Assembly: GCF_032337115.1 (NCBI RefSeq)
Contig: NZ_JAVXZY010000002.1
Coordinates: 620,001-684,000, forward strand
Length of the DNA: 64,000 nucleotides
Reading direction: 5' to 3'
Source of the DNA: Roseateles_C aquae
Lineage (GTDB): Bacteria > Pseudomonadota > Gammaproteobacteria > Burkholderiales > Burkholderiaceae_C
Shown: in pieces, positions 8,042-17,800 of the stretch
How the letters are laid out: the number at the start of each line of letters is the position of its first letter
Numbering within the stretch: the stretch's first letter is position 1
The notes under the pieces: generated by a model
Seen by the model: only the letters and a program-made list of their open reading frames with translations
What the model was told of the DNA's origin: nothing
The model's database searches: none
Position numbers and translations under genes: made by a program

Positions 8042-9382
8042 TTGGCCACTCCCTCGACCCTGCTGCGCCAGCACCTGGCGCTGAACCTGTTCTGGCGCAC
8101 CTTCTTCCTGATCGCGGTGCTGCTGCTCGGGTCCATCATCGCCTGGCAGCAGACCTTCAAGGCGCTGGACGCCGAACCGCGTGCGATCGAGACGGCCCAC
8201 CAGCTGGCCGGCCTGGTCAATCTGAGCCGGGTGGCGCTGTCCAAGTCCGATGCGATCAACCGGGTGGCGGTGATCAAGTCGCTGACGCACAGCGAAGATG
8301 TGATGGTGCAGGTTGCCGAGGCCACCGACCAATGGCTGCCCTATGACACCACGCCCTTTGCCAAGAAGCTGGTCGCGGCGCTGAAGAGCCGTCTTGGCGA
8401 CGAGATTGCCGTCGCGCGCAGCCTGAACAAGCAAACCGGCCTGTGGGTACGTTTCGACATCGGCAGCGACAGCTTCTGGCTGCGCACGAGCGACACGCCG
8501 GTGTCGGTCAGCGGCGTGAGCAACTGGTGGTGGTACCTGATCGCGCTGCTGGCCACGGCCGCCGGCTCGGCCATGATTGCCCGGCTGATCAACCAGCCGC
8601 TGCGCGAACTGTCGATCGCCGCCGGCCGCATTCGCGAGGGCGAGTACGACTCGCGGCTCGACGAGAACACCCGCACCAGCGAGATCCGCGAGGTCAATAT
8701 GGGCTTCAACCGCATGGCCCGCGACCTGGCCAAGATGGAAGAAGACCGCAGCGTGATGCTGGCCGGCATCTCGCATGACCTGCGCACACCGCTGGCGCGC
8801 TTGCGGCTGGAGGCCGAGATGAGCGTCGTTGACGAGCAGGCCCGGCTCTATATGGCGCAAGACATCGACCAGCTCGACGCCATCATCAACAAATTCATGG
8901 ACTACGCGCGGCCCAGCGAGCTGGTGCTGCATGCGCTGCCCTTGTGCGAGCTGATCGAGCGCGAGGTGCAGGGCTTTCGCGATCCGCTGCAGATCCGTAT
9001 TCACAACCATGTGTCGCGCGCCATCATGGTCTGGGCCGACGAGGTCGAGCTGGGCCGCGTGATCACCAATCTGCTGGAGAACTCGCGCCGTTATGGCCAT
9101 GCGCCCGACGAGGCCGCCGAGGTGCATATCAGCGCCGAGGCCTTTGGTGCCGAGGTGCTGCTGCGGGTGCGCGACCATGGCCCGGGTGTGCCGCCGGACA
9201 AGCTGTCCAAGCTGACCACGCCCTTCTTCCGCGGTGACGCCGCGCGCACGGCCGCCACCGGAGCCGGCCTGGGCCTGGCCATCGTCGAGAAATCCGTTGC
9301 GCGCATCGGCGGCGAGCTGCACATCAACAATGCCGATGGCGGCGGCTTGATCACCAGCCTGCGGCTCAGGCGCGCGCAATAA
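8042..9382 (+). CDS. envZ: EnvZ-like sensor histidine kinase
   Basis: The 446-residue membrane kinase has a first TM segment at about 18-38 (TFFLIAVLLLGSII), a periplasmic sensor of about 120 residues, a second TM near 160-180 (WWWYLIALLATAAGS), HAMP, a dimerisation domain with His245 in GISHDLRTPLARL, and an ATPase domain with N box (NLLENSRRYG), DHGPGVP and GAGLGLAIV. It would phosphorylate and dephosphorylate the OmpR encoded 50 bases upstream. No in-frame ATG precedes the conserved part; the TTG at 8042 is the only plausible start and has no clear ribosome-binding site. The short repeated motif CAAGACCTGACCCC lies in the gap at 7999-8012. Confidence 0.92.
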   Translation: MATPSTLLRQHLALNLFWRTFFLIAVLLLGSIIAWQQTFKALDAEPRAIETAHQLAGLVNLSRVALSKSDAINRVAVIKSLTHSEDVMVQVAEATDQWLPYDTTPFAKKLVAALKSRLGDEIAVARSLNKQTGLWVRFDIGSDSFWLRTSDTPVSVSGVSNWWWYLIALLATAAGSAMIARLINQPLRELSIAAGRIREGEYDSRLDENTRTSEIREVNMGFNRMARDLAKMEEDRSVMLAGISHDLRTPLARLRLEAEMSVVDEQARLYMAQDIDQLDAIINKFMDYARPSELVLHALPLCELIEREVQGFRDPLQIRIHNHVSRAIMVWADEVELGRVITNLLENSRRYGHAPDEAAEVHISAEAFGAEVLLRVRDHGPGVPPDKLSKLTTPFFRGDAARTAATGAGLGLAIVEKSVARIGGELHINNADGGGLITSLRLRRAQ

Positions 9383-9413
9383 GAGCGTTAGCGATTTCGA
9401 ATCAGTTTTCGAA

Positions 9414-9896
9414 TCAGTTCGACAACAGCAGGCAGACCGCCCGCGCTTCGATGGCCCGGCCCTCGCCCACCGGCCCCATCTTCTCGGCCGTCTTGGCCTT
9501 GACGTTGACCTGAGCCACCGCCACACCCAGCACCTCGGCCAGGCGCTCGCGCATGGCCATGATGTGTGGCGCCATCTTGGGCGCCTGGGCGATGATGGTG
9601 CTGTCGATATTGGCCAGCTGCCAGCCCTGCTCACGTACACGGCGCCAGGCCTCGGCCAGCAGCACCATGGAATCGGCGCCCTTGAACTCGGCCGCGGTGT
9701 CGGGGAAGAGCTTGCCGATATCGCCCAGCGCTGCAGCACCCAGCAGCGCGTCGGTGATCGCATGGGCCAGCGCATCGGCATCAGAGTGGCCCAAGAGGCC
9801 GTGGCTGTGCGGAATGGTCACACCGCCCAGCACCAGCGGCCGCCCGCTGACCAGTTGATGGGTGTCCCAGCCTTCACCAATGCGTAGTGCGCTCAT
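9414..9896 (-). CDS. ispF: 2-C-methyl-D-erythritol 2,4-cyclodiphosphate synthase
   Basis: A normal-length 160-residue IspF. It starts MSALRIGEGWDTHQL with the zinc-binding Asp-x-His, has GLLGHSDADALAHAI with the third metal His, and shows IDSTIIAQAPKM and NVKAKTAEKMGPVGEGR of the nucleotide pocket. It converts CDP-methylerythritol 2-phosphate to the cyclic diphosphate in the MEP isoprenoid pathway. Its ATG overlaps the gst stop as ATGA (9893-9896). An upstream in-frame extension to 9944 lies within gst and is rejected. Confidence 0.97.
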   Translation of the reverse strand: MSALRIGEGWDTHQLVSGRPLVLGGVTIPHSHGLLGHSDADALAHAITDALLGAAALGDIGKLFPDTAAEFKGADSMVLLAEAWRRVREQGWQLANIDSTIIAQAPKMAPHIMAMRERLAEVLGVAVAQVNVKAKTAEKMGPVGEGRAIEARAVCLLLSN

Positions 9897-10519
9897 GCCT
9901 GCGACTCTTCTTTCTTCTTCAACAAATCGTAAGGGGCCTGCCAAGCGGGCAACCCCGCAATGCGCGCCAGCCAGGCTTGCAGGTGCGGCAGGTCAGCGGC
10001 GTCGAGCCCGGCCTGCTCCAGCCAGAACAAATAGCCGCAGCAGCTGAGGTCAGCGATGCTGGGCTCATCGCCGAGCAGGAAATCGCGGCCGGCCAGCGCC
10101 TCATCGAGGGTCTGCAAATCGGCACGCGCTCTTGCCTCCAGCCAGGCCATCACGGCAGGCGGCTGCGGGCTCCAATGCCGAGCAAAGCGCAGATTGGGCA
10201 CCGAGAAGCCAATACGGTTCGCCTCCCAGCACAGCCATTCCCGCGCCGCTGCCGCATCGCCGCCCCACCACTGCGGGTGCTGCTCGGCCAGGCTCAAGAG
10301 AATCGCATTGCTCTGGCAGTACGCCCTGCCCTGCCAGACCAGCACCGGCACCTCACCAAAGCGGCTGGCCGCGCGAAAATCCGCAGGCCGCGCTTCGCGC
10401 GGTAGTTCCAGATCGATCCAGCGGTAGCGATGGGGAATGCGTGCCAGCGCCAACAGCAGCGCGACCTTGTAGCTGTGCCCCGACTCGTGGTTGCCGAAAA
10501 ACACCGTGCTCGAATCCAT
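9893..10519 (-). CDS. Glutathione S-transferase family protein
   Basis: The 208-residue protein has an N-terminal thioredoxin-like GST domain (about 1-80). The substrate-binding cis-Pro lies in GEVPVLV and the glutathione gamma-Glu contact in YCQSNAIL. An alpha-helical C-terminal domain follows, with FLLGDEPSIADLSCCGYLFW, which carries the conserved Asp of the GST N-capping box. It is cytoplasmic with unknown substrate. It lies between ispD and ispF, overlapping both by 1 and 4 bases (TGATG at 10517-10521, ATGA at 9893-9896), so it is co-translated with two MEP-pathway enzymes. That is an odd position, since ispD and ispF are usually adjacent or fused. Confidence 0.9.
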   Translation of the reverse strand: MDSSTVFFGNHESGHSYKVALLLALARIPHRYRWIDLELPREARPADFRAASRFGEVPVLVWQGRAYCQSNAILLSLAEQHPQWWGGDAAAAREWLCWEANRIGFSVPNLRFARHWSPQPPAVMAWLEARARADLQTLDEALAGRDFLLGDEPSIADLSCCGYLFWLEQAGLDAADLPHLQAWLARIAGLPAWQAPYDLLKKKEESQA

Positions 10520-11256
10520 CAGCGACTCCTCAGCAGGCGCTCAGCCAGTTCGAAATCGGCCGGCCAGGTGACCTTGAAGTTCTCCATCGTGCCCTCGACC
10601 AGCTTGGGCTGCAGGCCCAGCGCCTCGATCGCACTGGCCTCGTCGGTGATCTCGGCTCCCGGGCGCGCGAGCGCTTCACGCAACAGCCCCAGGCGAAACA
10701 TCTGCGGCGTCTGCGCGGCCCATTTGCCGCGGCGGTCCACGGTGGTGGCGATACGCCCCTCAGGCGTGGACTGCTTCAAAGTATCGGCCACCGGCAGCGC
10801 CAGCAAGCCACCAACGGCGTCGCCGCGGCAGCCAGCGATCAAAGCCTGCACCGCCTCAGCGCGCAAGAGGCAGCGAGCGGCATCATGGACCAGCACCCAG
10901 TCGTGTTCGCGCGCACCACGCGCCAGCAGCGCCTCAAGTCCCGCTGCCACGCTCTCAGCCCGGCTGGCCCCGCCACAGTAGGCCTGCCAGCACGCGGCGG
11001 CACTGGCTGCCGGCATGCTGACGGTGAAACTATCGTCGTCGGAAGCCAACACCACCAGCGTGGCATGCAGCTCGGGCACCGCCGCCAGCGCGTCGACGGT
11101 GTGTGCCAACATGGGACGGTCCACAAGGGTGACGTATTGCTTGGGCTGGCTGGCGCCAGACCTCGCGCCAACGCCCGCAGCAGGGACCAGGGCGTAGAAA
11201 CGGGACTCGGCAGTGCCGACGGCTGCCGACACTGCGCCGGTATCAGGCGAAATCAT
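10519..11256 (-). CDS. ispD: 2-C-methyl-D-erythritol 4-phosphate cytidylyltransferase
   Basis: The 245-residue enzyme has the nucleotidyltransferase signature FYALVPAAGVGARSG, the QPKQYVTLVDRPMLAHTV segment, VLVHDAARCLL, a substrate region with ADTLKQ, and AAQTPQMFRLGLL ahead of ITDEASAIE. It makes CDP-methylerythritol from MEP and CTP. An 18-residue N-terminal extension precedes the conserved core; the ATG at 11256 is the only convenient start. It is first in the three-gene overlapping unit ispD-gst-ispF. Confidence 0.96.
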   Translation of the reverse strand: MISPDTGAVSAAVGTAESRFYALVPAAGVGARSGASQPKQYVTLVDRPMLAHTVDALAAVPELHATLVVLASDDDSFTVSMPAASAAACWQAYCGGASRAESVAAGLEALLARGAREHDWVLVHDAARCLLRAEAVQALIAGCRGDAVGGLLALPVADTLKQSTPEGRIATTVDRRGKWAAQTPQMFRLGLLREALARPGAEITDEASAIEALGLQPKLVEGTMENFKVTWPADFELAERLLRSR

Positions 11257-11496
11257 GCGGCGATTCTAAGGAGTCAGCATTGCCGCACAGGCAAGTTGGC
11301 TCGGCGCGCACAGCGCACACGCCCATCCCCACCCCCCTCATCCAAGGGGTCGCTAGGCTTTGCCCGCATACGGTGACACCGAGCACAGCCCTAGAGTCAA
11401 AGCTCGTACCTCGGGGTGGGTCCAGCTGGCATTGGCAGACACATGGCCTGACAGCAGCCTCGGGGAGCAGCTTTTCGTATCGAGAGTGAGGGGCAT

Positions 11497-12123
11497 ATGA
11501 AACTCGCAAGCAAACTGGCCTTGGCAGCGGCAAGCCTTGCCATCGCCGGCGCCGCGCACGCGGACTACACCGAGAGTTTTGACGATCTGGCCAGCAGCGG
11601 CTGGTCGCTGGTGAATCTGAGCAGCCCGGCAGGTCTGTCCTGGTTCCAGGGCAACGACGGCATCTTCGCCAGCCACTCCGGCGCCGCGAATTCCTTCGCA
11701 ATGGCCAACTTCAACAGTGCAAACAACGGCGTTGGCAGCATCGACAACTGGCTGATCAGCCCTGTGATCAACCTCGGCGGTGCCACCCAACTAAGCTTTT
11801 ATGCCCGCACTGAGAACACCACTGGCTTCCAGGACACGTTCAACGTGATGTTCACGACCACGGCTGCGGGTACTGCCGGCTTCGCGCCCGTGCTCGCCGC
11901 CGTGCAGGCCGAGGCCTCGGGTTGGACCAAGTACACGGTTCAGCTCCCTAGCGCCGCCACCGGCCGTATCGCCTTTGAATACACGGTCGCCAACGCCGAC
12001 AACGCCAACGTCCTGGCCGTCGACACCGTCAGCGTCACCGCCGTGCCGGAACCCAGCAGCATCGCGCTGATGGGCCTGGGCGTTGCCGGCCTGGCACTGC
12101 TGCGCCGCCGCAAGCAAGACTGA
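11497..12123 (+). CDS. PEP-CTERM protein with choice-of-anchor J-like domain
   Basis: This 208-residue secreted protein has a signal peptide at residues 1-22 (MKLASKLALAAASLAIAGAAHA). The mature part YTESFDDLASSGWSLVNLSS and IDNWLISPVINLGGATQLSFYART matches the choice-of-anchor J / MAM-like beta-sandwich found before varied sorting signals. The C-terminus is a textbook PEP-CTERM: VPEPSS, a hydrophobic run (GLGVAGLALL) and RRRKQD. An exosortase encoded elsewhere would cleave at the PEP motif. It opens a three-gene plus-strand block. The ATG at 11497 has GAGGGG upstream. Confidence 0.9.
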   Translation: MKLASKLALAAASLAIAGAAHADYTESFDDLASSGWSLVNLSSPAGLSWFQGNDGIFASHSGAANSFAMANFNSANNGVGSIDNWLISPVINLGGATQLSFYARTENTTGFQDTFNVMFTTTAAGTAGFAPVLAAVQAEASGWTKYTVQLPSAATGRIAFEYTVANADNANVLAVDTVSVTAVPEPSSIALMGLGVAGLALLRRRKQD

Positions 12124-12186
12124 TCGCAGGACCACGAGTCCTGCATCGATTTCTCATTTGGCATTCCATTGAACAAGGATCTCGCC

Positions 12187-12606
12187 ATGAAAAAGACTTT
12201 GACACTGGCCGCCGCGCTCGCCGCTGCGGCCATGCTGTGCAGCCCGGCGCACGCCGCCGGCTCCGGCATGCGCGTCACCAAGGACGCTGAAACCGGCAAG
12301 CTGCGCGCTGCCACCGCTGAAGAATCCGCCCGCCTCGATGCACTGGCCGGCAAGGCCATCAAGGAGCCGCGTGGCCTGCTGACCGGCAAGGTCGCACCCA
12401 AGGCCATCAAGCACGCCGATGGCAGCGTTGAGCAGGAACTGGACGAAAGCTCGCTGAGTTTTTCCGTCGTGACCCGCAACACCGATGGCTCGCTGGATAC
12501 GCATTGCGTGACCGGCGCCGAAGCCGCTGACGCCCTCGTGTCGGGCAAGCAAAAACCGGCCAAGGCCGCCAAGGCAGCAAAGGAGCATCGCCATGACGAC
12601 AAATAA
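12187..12606 (+). CDS. Small secreted protein resembling the post-PEP-CTERM-1 family
   Basis: A 139-residue exported protein with signal peptide MKKTLTLAAALAAAAMLCSPAHA. The mature part is a short alpha/beta segment (MRVTKDAETGKLRAATAEES, then TLDTHCVTG-like text reading GSLDTHCVTGAEAAD) and a Lys/His-rich tail ending EHRHDDK. Position directly after a PEP-CTERM gene and the overall shape recall proteins labelled post-PEP-CTERM-1; that name is from memory and the function is unknown. The ATG at 12187 has AAGGA nearby; an upstream TTG at 12169 is possible but poorer. It overlaps the downstream metallopeptidase by 14 bases. Confidence 0.75.
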   Translation: MKKTLTLAAALAAAAMLCSPAHAAGSGMRVTKDAETGKLRAATAEESARLDALAGKAIKEPRGLLTGKVAPKAIKHADGSVEQELDESSLSFSVVTRNTDGSLDTHCVTGAEAADALVSGKQKPAKAAKAAKEHRHDDK

Positions 12607-14032
12607 GTACGCCCTGCTCAGCGCCGCTGCACTGGCTGCCGCCGCCTTCGTCGGCCAGGCCCAGGCTGCTGCCACCATCGTCATCAACAATATCAATGCC
12701 GCTGGCGTTGGTTTCAACGACGCGACGCCCGCTGCCCCCATCGGTGGCAACTCCGGCACCACGCTGGGCCAGCAACGCCTGATCGCGTTCACGCATGCTG
12801 CGAACATCTGGGGCGCCACGCTGACCAGCTCGCAGCCCATTGTCATCAACGCGCAGTTCACCGCACTGACCTGCACGGCGTCCAGTGCCACGCTGGGCAG
12901 TGCCGGCGCCACCTCGGTGTTCCGTGATTTCGCCAACGCCCCCAAGAGCGGCACTTGGTACTCCTATGCGCTGGCGAACAAGCTGTCCGGCAGCTATCTG
13001 GGTACTGCAAACGCGGCACAGATCAACGCCCGTTTCAACGTCAATCTGGGCAACACCGGCTGCCTGGACGGCACCCGGTGGTACCTGGGCCTGGACGGCA
13101 ATCACGGCACGGACATCGACTTCGTCGTGACGCTGCTCCATGAAATGGGCCACGGCATCGGCTTCCAGACCTTCACCAACGGTTCGACCGGCGCATTCCT
13201 GTCCGACGGCGTCAACGGCTACCCTGCGGCCTGGGACCACTACCTGACCGACGCCAGCACCGGCCTGACCTGGGCGCAATCGACGGCGTCGCAGCGTGCG
13301 GCATCGGCGCTGAGCGTCGACAAGCTGGTCTGGAACGGTCCGATCGTCAACAACGAGATTCCGAACGTGCTGCGTCAGGGCAATCCGGGCTTGATCGTCA
13401 GCGGTGCGGCCAGCGGTGCCTCCGCCGGCAACTACGCCGTTGGCGAGGCCTCTTTCGGTCCAGCGCTGTCGACCACGCCGCTGGTGGGTCAAATCATGCC
13501 GGTGGTGACCTCGACCGGCACCTTGGACCTGGCCTGCAATGCCTTGACTGGCAACAGCGCCCTGGCGGTGAAGAACAATATCGCCCTGGTCAGTCGTGGC
13601 ACCTGCGGCTTCGCCATCAAGGTGAAGAACGCTCAGAACGCCGGCGCCATCGGCGTGCTGATTGCCGACAACGCCCCCGGCGCACCGGCAGGCATGAGCG
13701 GCACCGACCCGACGATCACCATCCCCTCGGTGCGCATCGAGCAGGCCACTGGCGTCAAGCTGTTGACTGCACTGGCCAAGCGCAGCCGCACGTCCTCGGG
13801 CGTCGTCGCGACGCTGGGTATCGTTGGCACCCGCTACTCTGGTGCTGATGCTCAAGGTCGGATGATGATGTACGCGCCGGCCACCTTCGCCAGCGGTTCC
13901 TCGGTGTCGCACTTCGACACCACGGCCACTCGCAATCTGTTGATGGAACCGGCCATCAGCGGCGATCTGACGCACAACGTCATCCCGCCTTACGACCTGA
14001 CCTTCCGCCTGCTGCAGGAAATCGGTTGGTAA
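12593..14032 (+). CDS. Secreted PA-domain zinc metallopeptidase (leishmanolysin-like)
   Basis: The 479-residue protein has a signal peptide (about 1-25, ending AQA). The catalytic helix reads LLHEMGHGIGF, with His183, Glu184 and His187 as zinc ligands and base. There is no third His at the usual metzincin spacing. Instead VSHFDTTATRNLLMEP near 438-453 (His440 followed by LM) resembles the distant third ligand and Met-turn of leishmanolysin-type (M8) enzymes. The intervening region at about 285-395 is a protease-associated (PA) domain: LVSRGTCGFAIKVKNAQNAGAIGVLIAD. It carries no PEP-CTERM tail. The start overlaps the previous gene, with AAAGGAG upstream. A strong terminator follows. Confidence 0.83.
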   Translation: MTTNKYALLSAAALAAAAFVGQAQAAATIVINNINAAGVGFNDATPAAPIGGNSGTTLGQQRLIAFTHAANIWGATLTSSQPIVINAQFTALTCTASSATLGSAGATSVFRDFANAPKSGTWYSYALANKLSGSYLGTANAAQINARFNVNLGNTGCLDGTRWYLGLDGNHGTDIDFVVTLLHEMGHGIGFQTFTNGSTGAFLSDGVNGYPAAWDHYLTDASTGLTWAQSTASQRAASALSVDKLVWNGPIVNNEIPNVLRQGNPGLIVSGAASGASAGNYAVGEASFGPALSTTPLVGQIMPVVTSTGTLDLACNALTGNSALAVKNNIALVSRGTCGFAIKVKNAQNAGAIGVLIADNAPGAPAGMSGTDPTITIPSVRIEQATGVKLLTALAKRSRTSSGVVATLGIVGTRYSGADAQGRMMMYAPATFASGSSVSHFDTTATRNLLMEPAISGDLTHNVIPPYDLTFRLLQEIGW

Positions 14033-14077
14033 TCATCTGTCTCTAGCGCTTGCTCGCAAGCGCTGGTTCAAACAAGA

Positions 14078-14108
14078 CGGCACTGCCTTCAAGGGCAGTG
14101 CCGTTTTT
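14078..14108 (+). terminator. Intrinsic terminator of the PEP-CTERM/metallopeptidase block
   Basis: CGGCACTGCC at 14078-14087 pairs with GGCAGTGCCG at 14094-14103, followed by TTTTTC. A second perfect hairpin, AGCGCTTGC/GCAAGCGCT, precedes it just after the stop codon. Confidence 0.9.
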
Positions 14109-14135
14109 CTTTGCACTCAGCGAAAGGTGACGGGC

Positions 14136-14657
14136 TCAGAAGCCCTTGCCCTCGAAGTGCACCAGCTGGAATTCAACGCCCTTGCCGCTGCCGGGCTCAA
14201 TAGACACAGCGCGGAAGTCCTTCTTCTTGCCGGCCTTGAAGCTCAGCGTGCCCTTGGCGGGCTTGCTGTCGTCGCAGCGCAGCTGATCGCTGTCCTTGCC
14301 AGCTTCGGCCTCACGCGGCGCACCCGCGCTGCAGTCCAGCACCTTGCCGTAGCGGGCCAAGGCATCGCGATAGAAGCGCGCCACGGCCTCGGCCGAGTCG
14401 CTGCTGCTGAATTTGGCCGCCTGCAGCTTGACGCCAAAGCTTCCGCCCCAAACGCCCATGCTGACCGCTGATTTGTCGTCACCACTGTCCTTGCGAGGCT
14501 GCGCACCGGGATACAGCGGCAGACCGATTTCATCGATGCTGGCCTGCGTCTGGAAGTCGATGCCGGCCTTGAAGGTGTCAGCGGCCTGCGCCTGCGTGGC
14601 GAGCACCAGCAGTGCCGTTCCAAAAGACAGGGCCAGGGTTTTGCTCATGTTCATCAT
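14136..14657 (-). CDS. Secreted hypothetical protein
   Basis: A 173-residue protein with a clear signal peptide (MNMSKTLALSFGTALLVLATQAQA). The mature part contains GLPLYPGAQPRKDS and a Lys/Asp-rich middle, then FKAGKKKDFRAVSIEPGSGKGVEFQLVHFEGKGF. I do not recognise a named family, although the LPLYPGA phrase followed by a small alpha/beta fold recurs in periplasmic hypothetical proteins of proteobacteria. Three ATGs cluster at the start (14657, 14654, 14648); an AGGAG site is best spaced for 14654. It is convergent with the metallopeptidase block and divergent from mfd. Confidence 0.7.
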   Translation of the reverse strand: MMNMSKTLALSFGTALLVLATQAQAADTFKAGIDFQTQASIDEIGLPLYPGAQPRKDSGDDKSAVSMGVWGGSFGVKLQAAKFSSSDSAEAVARFYRDALARYGKVLDCSAGAPREAEAGKDSDQLRCDDSKPAKGTLSFKAGKKKDFRAVSIEPGSGKGVEFQLVHFEGKGF

Positions 14658-14860
14658 GCACTCCTGATCAAGGACATGGCATCGATACTAGGCAGCGACG
14701 TCTCCGGCACCAAGCTGCAGTCGATGAAGCGAAGCGCAGCGCGCCTGGACTGCAATCGTTGCCGACGAAGCGGCTGATGCGCTGTGACGCGGGCAGAGCC
14801 GCCGCCCTGTCCCTACAATCAAGCCGGCCCCGCGTCCGGGGCTGTTCTCATTTGTGCGCC

Positions 14861-17800
14861 ATGCAGCTCCCTTTGATCGTTCCCGGCAAGAAATTCAACC
14901 AGCCCCGCCCCATCGGTTCGGCCGATGCGCTGATCCTGGCCCGCTTTGCCCGCCAGCAGATGGCCGCCGGACGGCTGACCGCCATCATCACCGCCGAGCC
15001 GGGCGACACCCAGCGACTGGAAGACGAGTTGAAGTTCTTCGCGCCGGAGCTGCGCGTGGCCGTCTTCCCCGATTGGGAAACCCTGCCCTACGACAGCTTC
15101 AGCCCGCACCAGGACCTGATCTCCGAGCGCCTGGCCACGCTGTGGCGGCTGCTGCAGTCGCGCGGCCTGCCGGCCGATCAGCGCGAGGCCGATGTGGTGC
15201 TGCTGCCGGCCACCACGGCGCTCACGCGCTTGGCCCCGCCGGCCTTTCTGGCCGCCACCACCTTCAACTTCAAGCTCAAGCAGCGGCTGGATGAAGCCAG
15301 CCTGAAATCGCAGCTGACGCTGGGCGGCTACAGCCATGTCAGCCAGGTCGTCTCGCCCGGCGAGTACGCGGTGCGCGGCGGGCTGATCGATCTCTTCCCC
15401 ATGGGCTCGCTGGTGCCTTACCGCGTCGATCTGTTCGGTGACGAGGTCGATTCGATCCGCACCTTTGATCCCGACAGCCAGCGCAGCCTCTACCCAGTGC
15501 CCGAGGTGCGCCTGCTGCCCGGCCGCGAGTTCCCGATGGACGAGGCGGCGCGCCAGGCCTTCCGTGCCCGCTGGCGCGAGAAGATGGATGGCGACCCGAG
15601 CAAGGCCCGCATCTACAAGGACATGGCGCAAGGCATCGCCACCGGCGGCATCGAATACTTCCTGCCGATCTTCTTCGAGCAGACGGCGACCATCTTCGAC
15701 TACCTCGGCGAGCAATGCGCGCTGGCCCTGCACGGCGAGATCGACGAGGCGCTCGGCCGCTTCTGGACCGACACCCGCGAGCGCCATCGCTTCCTGCAGC
15801 ACGACCCCGAGCGGCCCATCCTGCCGCCGGAAGAGATCTACCTCAAGGTTGAAGAGTTCTTCACCCTGACCCATGCCCACGCGGTGCTGGCACTGCGTGG
15901 CAACGAGGCGGTCGACTATGCACGGCCGCTGCCCGATGTGAGCGTCGAACGCGGCGCGCAGGAGCCCTTGGCAAGACTGGCCGCGCATCTGAAGAGCACG
16001 CCACATCGCGTGCTGCTGCTGGCCGAGAGCGAGGGCCGCCGCGAGAGCCTGCTGGAACTGCTGCGCGACAACAAGATCGACCCGCCCTCGGTGTCAGGTC
16101 TTGCCGAGTTCCAGGCATCGGACGAAAGGTTCGCCATCACGGCGGCGCCGCTGGCGGCGGGCTTCTTCTGGCATGAGCCGGAGGAAGGCCAGGACGCCGC
16201 AGGCGGACGTGGGGGCACGGTCATCCAGCTGTTCACCGAGACCGAACTCTTCGCCACCACGCCGACCACGCGGCGGCGGCGCAAGCAGGAGCAGGTGTCG
16301 GACGTCAACGCGCTGATCAAGGACCTGTCCGAGCTCAAGGTCGGCGATCCGGTCGTGCACAGCAATCACGGCATCGGCCGCTACCAGGGCCTGATCAATA
16401 TCGATATCGGCGACGGTGCGTCCGAGTTCCTGCATCTGGAGTATGCGGACAAGGCCACGCTCTATGTGCCGGTGGCCCAGCTTCATCTGATCAGCCGCTA
16501 CACCGGCGTGTCAGCAGAGGAAGCGCCGCTGCACAAGCTCGGCTCGGGCCAATGGGAAAAAGCCAAGCGCCGCGCCGCCGAGCAGGTGCGCGACACGGCC
16601 GCCGAGCTGCTCAATCTCTATGCCCGCCGCGCCGCCCGCGAGGGCCATGCCTTCCGCTACTCGGGCCATGACTACGAGGCCTTTGCCGCCAGCTTCGGCT
16701 TCGAGGAAACGCCGGACCAGCGGGCCGCCATCCATGCGGTGATCCAGGACATGATCTCGCCAAAGCCAATGGACCGCCTGGTCTGCGGCGATGTCGGCTT
16801 TGGCAAGACCGAGGTGGCGCTGCGCGCCGCCTTTGTCGCGGTGATGGGCGGCAAGCAGGTGGCCGTGCTGGCGCCGACCACGCTGCTGGCCGAGCAGCAC
16901 TACCAGAACATCGCCGACCGCTTCGGCAAGTGGCCGGTCAAGGTCGCCGAGATGAGCCGCTTCCGCTCCAGCAAGGAGATCAAGGCGGCCATGGAAGGCC
17001 TGGCCGACGGCACCATCGACATCGTCATTGGCACACACAAGCTGCTTTCTTCGGATGTGAAGTTCGCGCGCCTGGGGCTCTTGGTGATCGATGAGGAACA
17101 CCGCTTTGGCGTGCGCCACAAGGAGGCGATGAAGGCGATGCGCGCCGAGGTCGACGTGCTGACGCTGACCGCCACGCCGATCCCGCGCACGCTGGGTATG
17201 GCGCTGGAGGGCCTGCGTGACCTCAGCGTGATCGCCACCGCGCCGCAGCGCCGCCTGGCGATCAAGACCTTTGTCCGCGCCGAGAGCAGCGGCACCATCC
17301 GCGAGGCGGTGCTGCGCGAGTTGAAGCGCGGCGGCCAGGTCTACTTCCTGCACAACGAGGTCGAGACGATTGAGAACCGCCGGCAGAAGCTGGAGGAGCT
17401 GATTCCCGAGGCGCGCATCATCGTTGCCCATGGCCAGATGCCCGAGCGCGAGCTGGAGCGGGTGATGCGCGAGTTCGTCGGCGGCAAACACAATGTGCTG
17501 CTGTGCTCGACCATCATCGAGACCGGCATCGACGTCCCCAGCGCCAACACCATCGTCATCAGCCGGGCCGACAAATTCGGCCTGGCCCAGCTGCACCAGC
17601 TGCGCGGTCGCGTCGGCCGTTCGCACCACCAGGCCTATGCCTATCTGATGGTGCCGGACATCGAGGGCCTGACCAAGCAGGCCGCCCAACGCCTAGAGGC
17701 CATCCAGGCCATGGAAGAGCTGGGCTCGGGCTTCTATCTGGCCATGCACGATCTGGAGATCCGCGGCGCCGGCGAAGTGCTGGGCGAGAACCAGAGCGGC

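Noticed and set aside
7964..9781. A 605-residue minus-strand open frame
   Set aside because: Covers envZ in antisense and the start of ispF; no recognisable domain.
11400..11496. Sigma-54 promoter before the PEP-CTERM gene
   Set aside because: TGGCATTGGCA resembles the -24 part, but no GC element lies at the required -12 distance.
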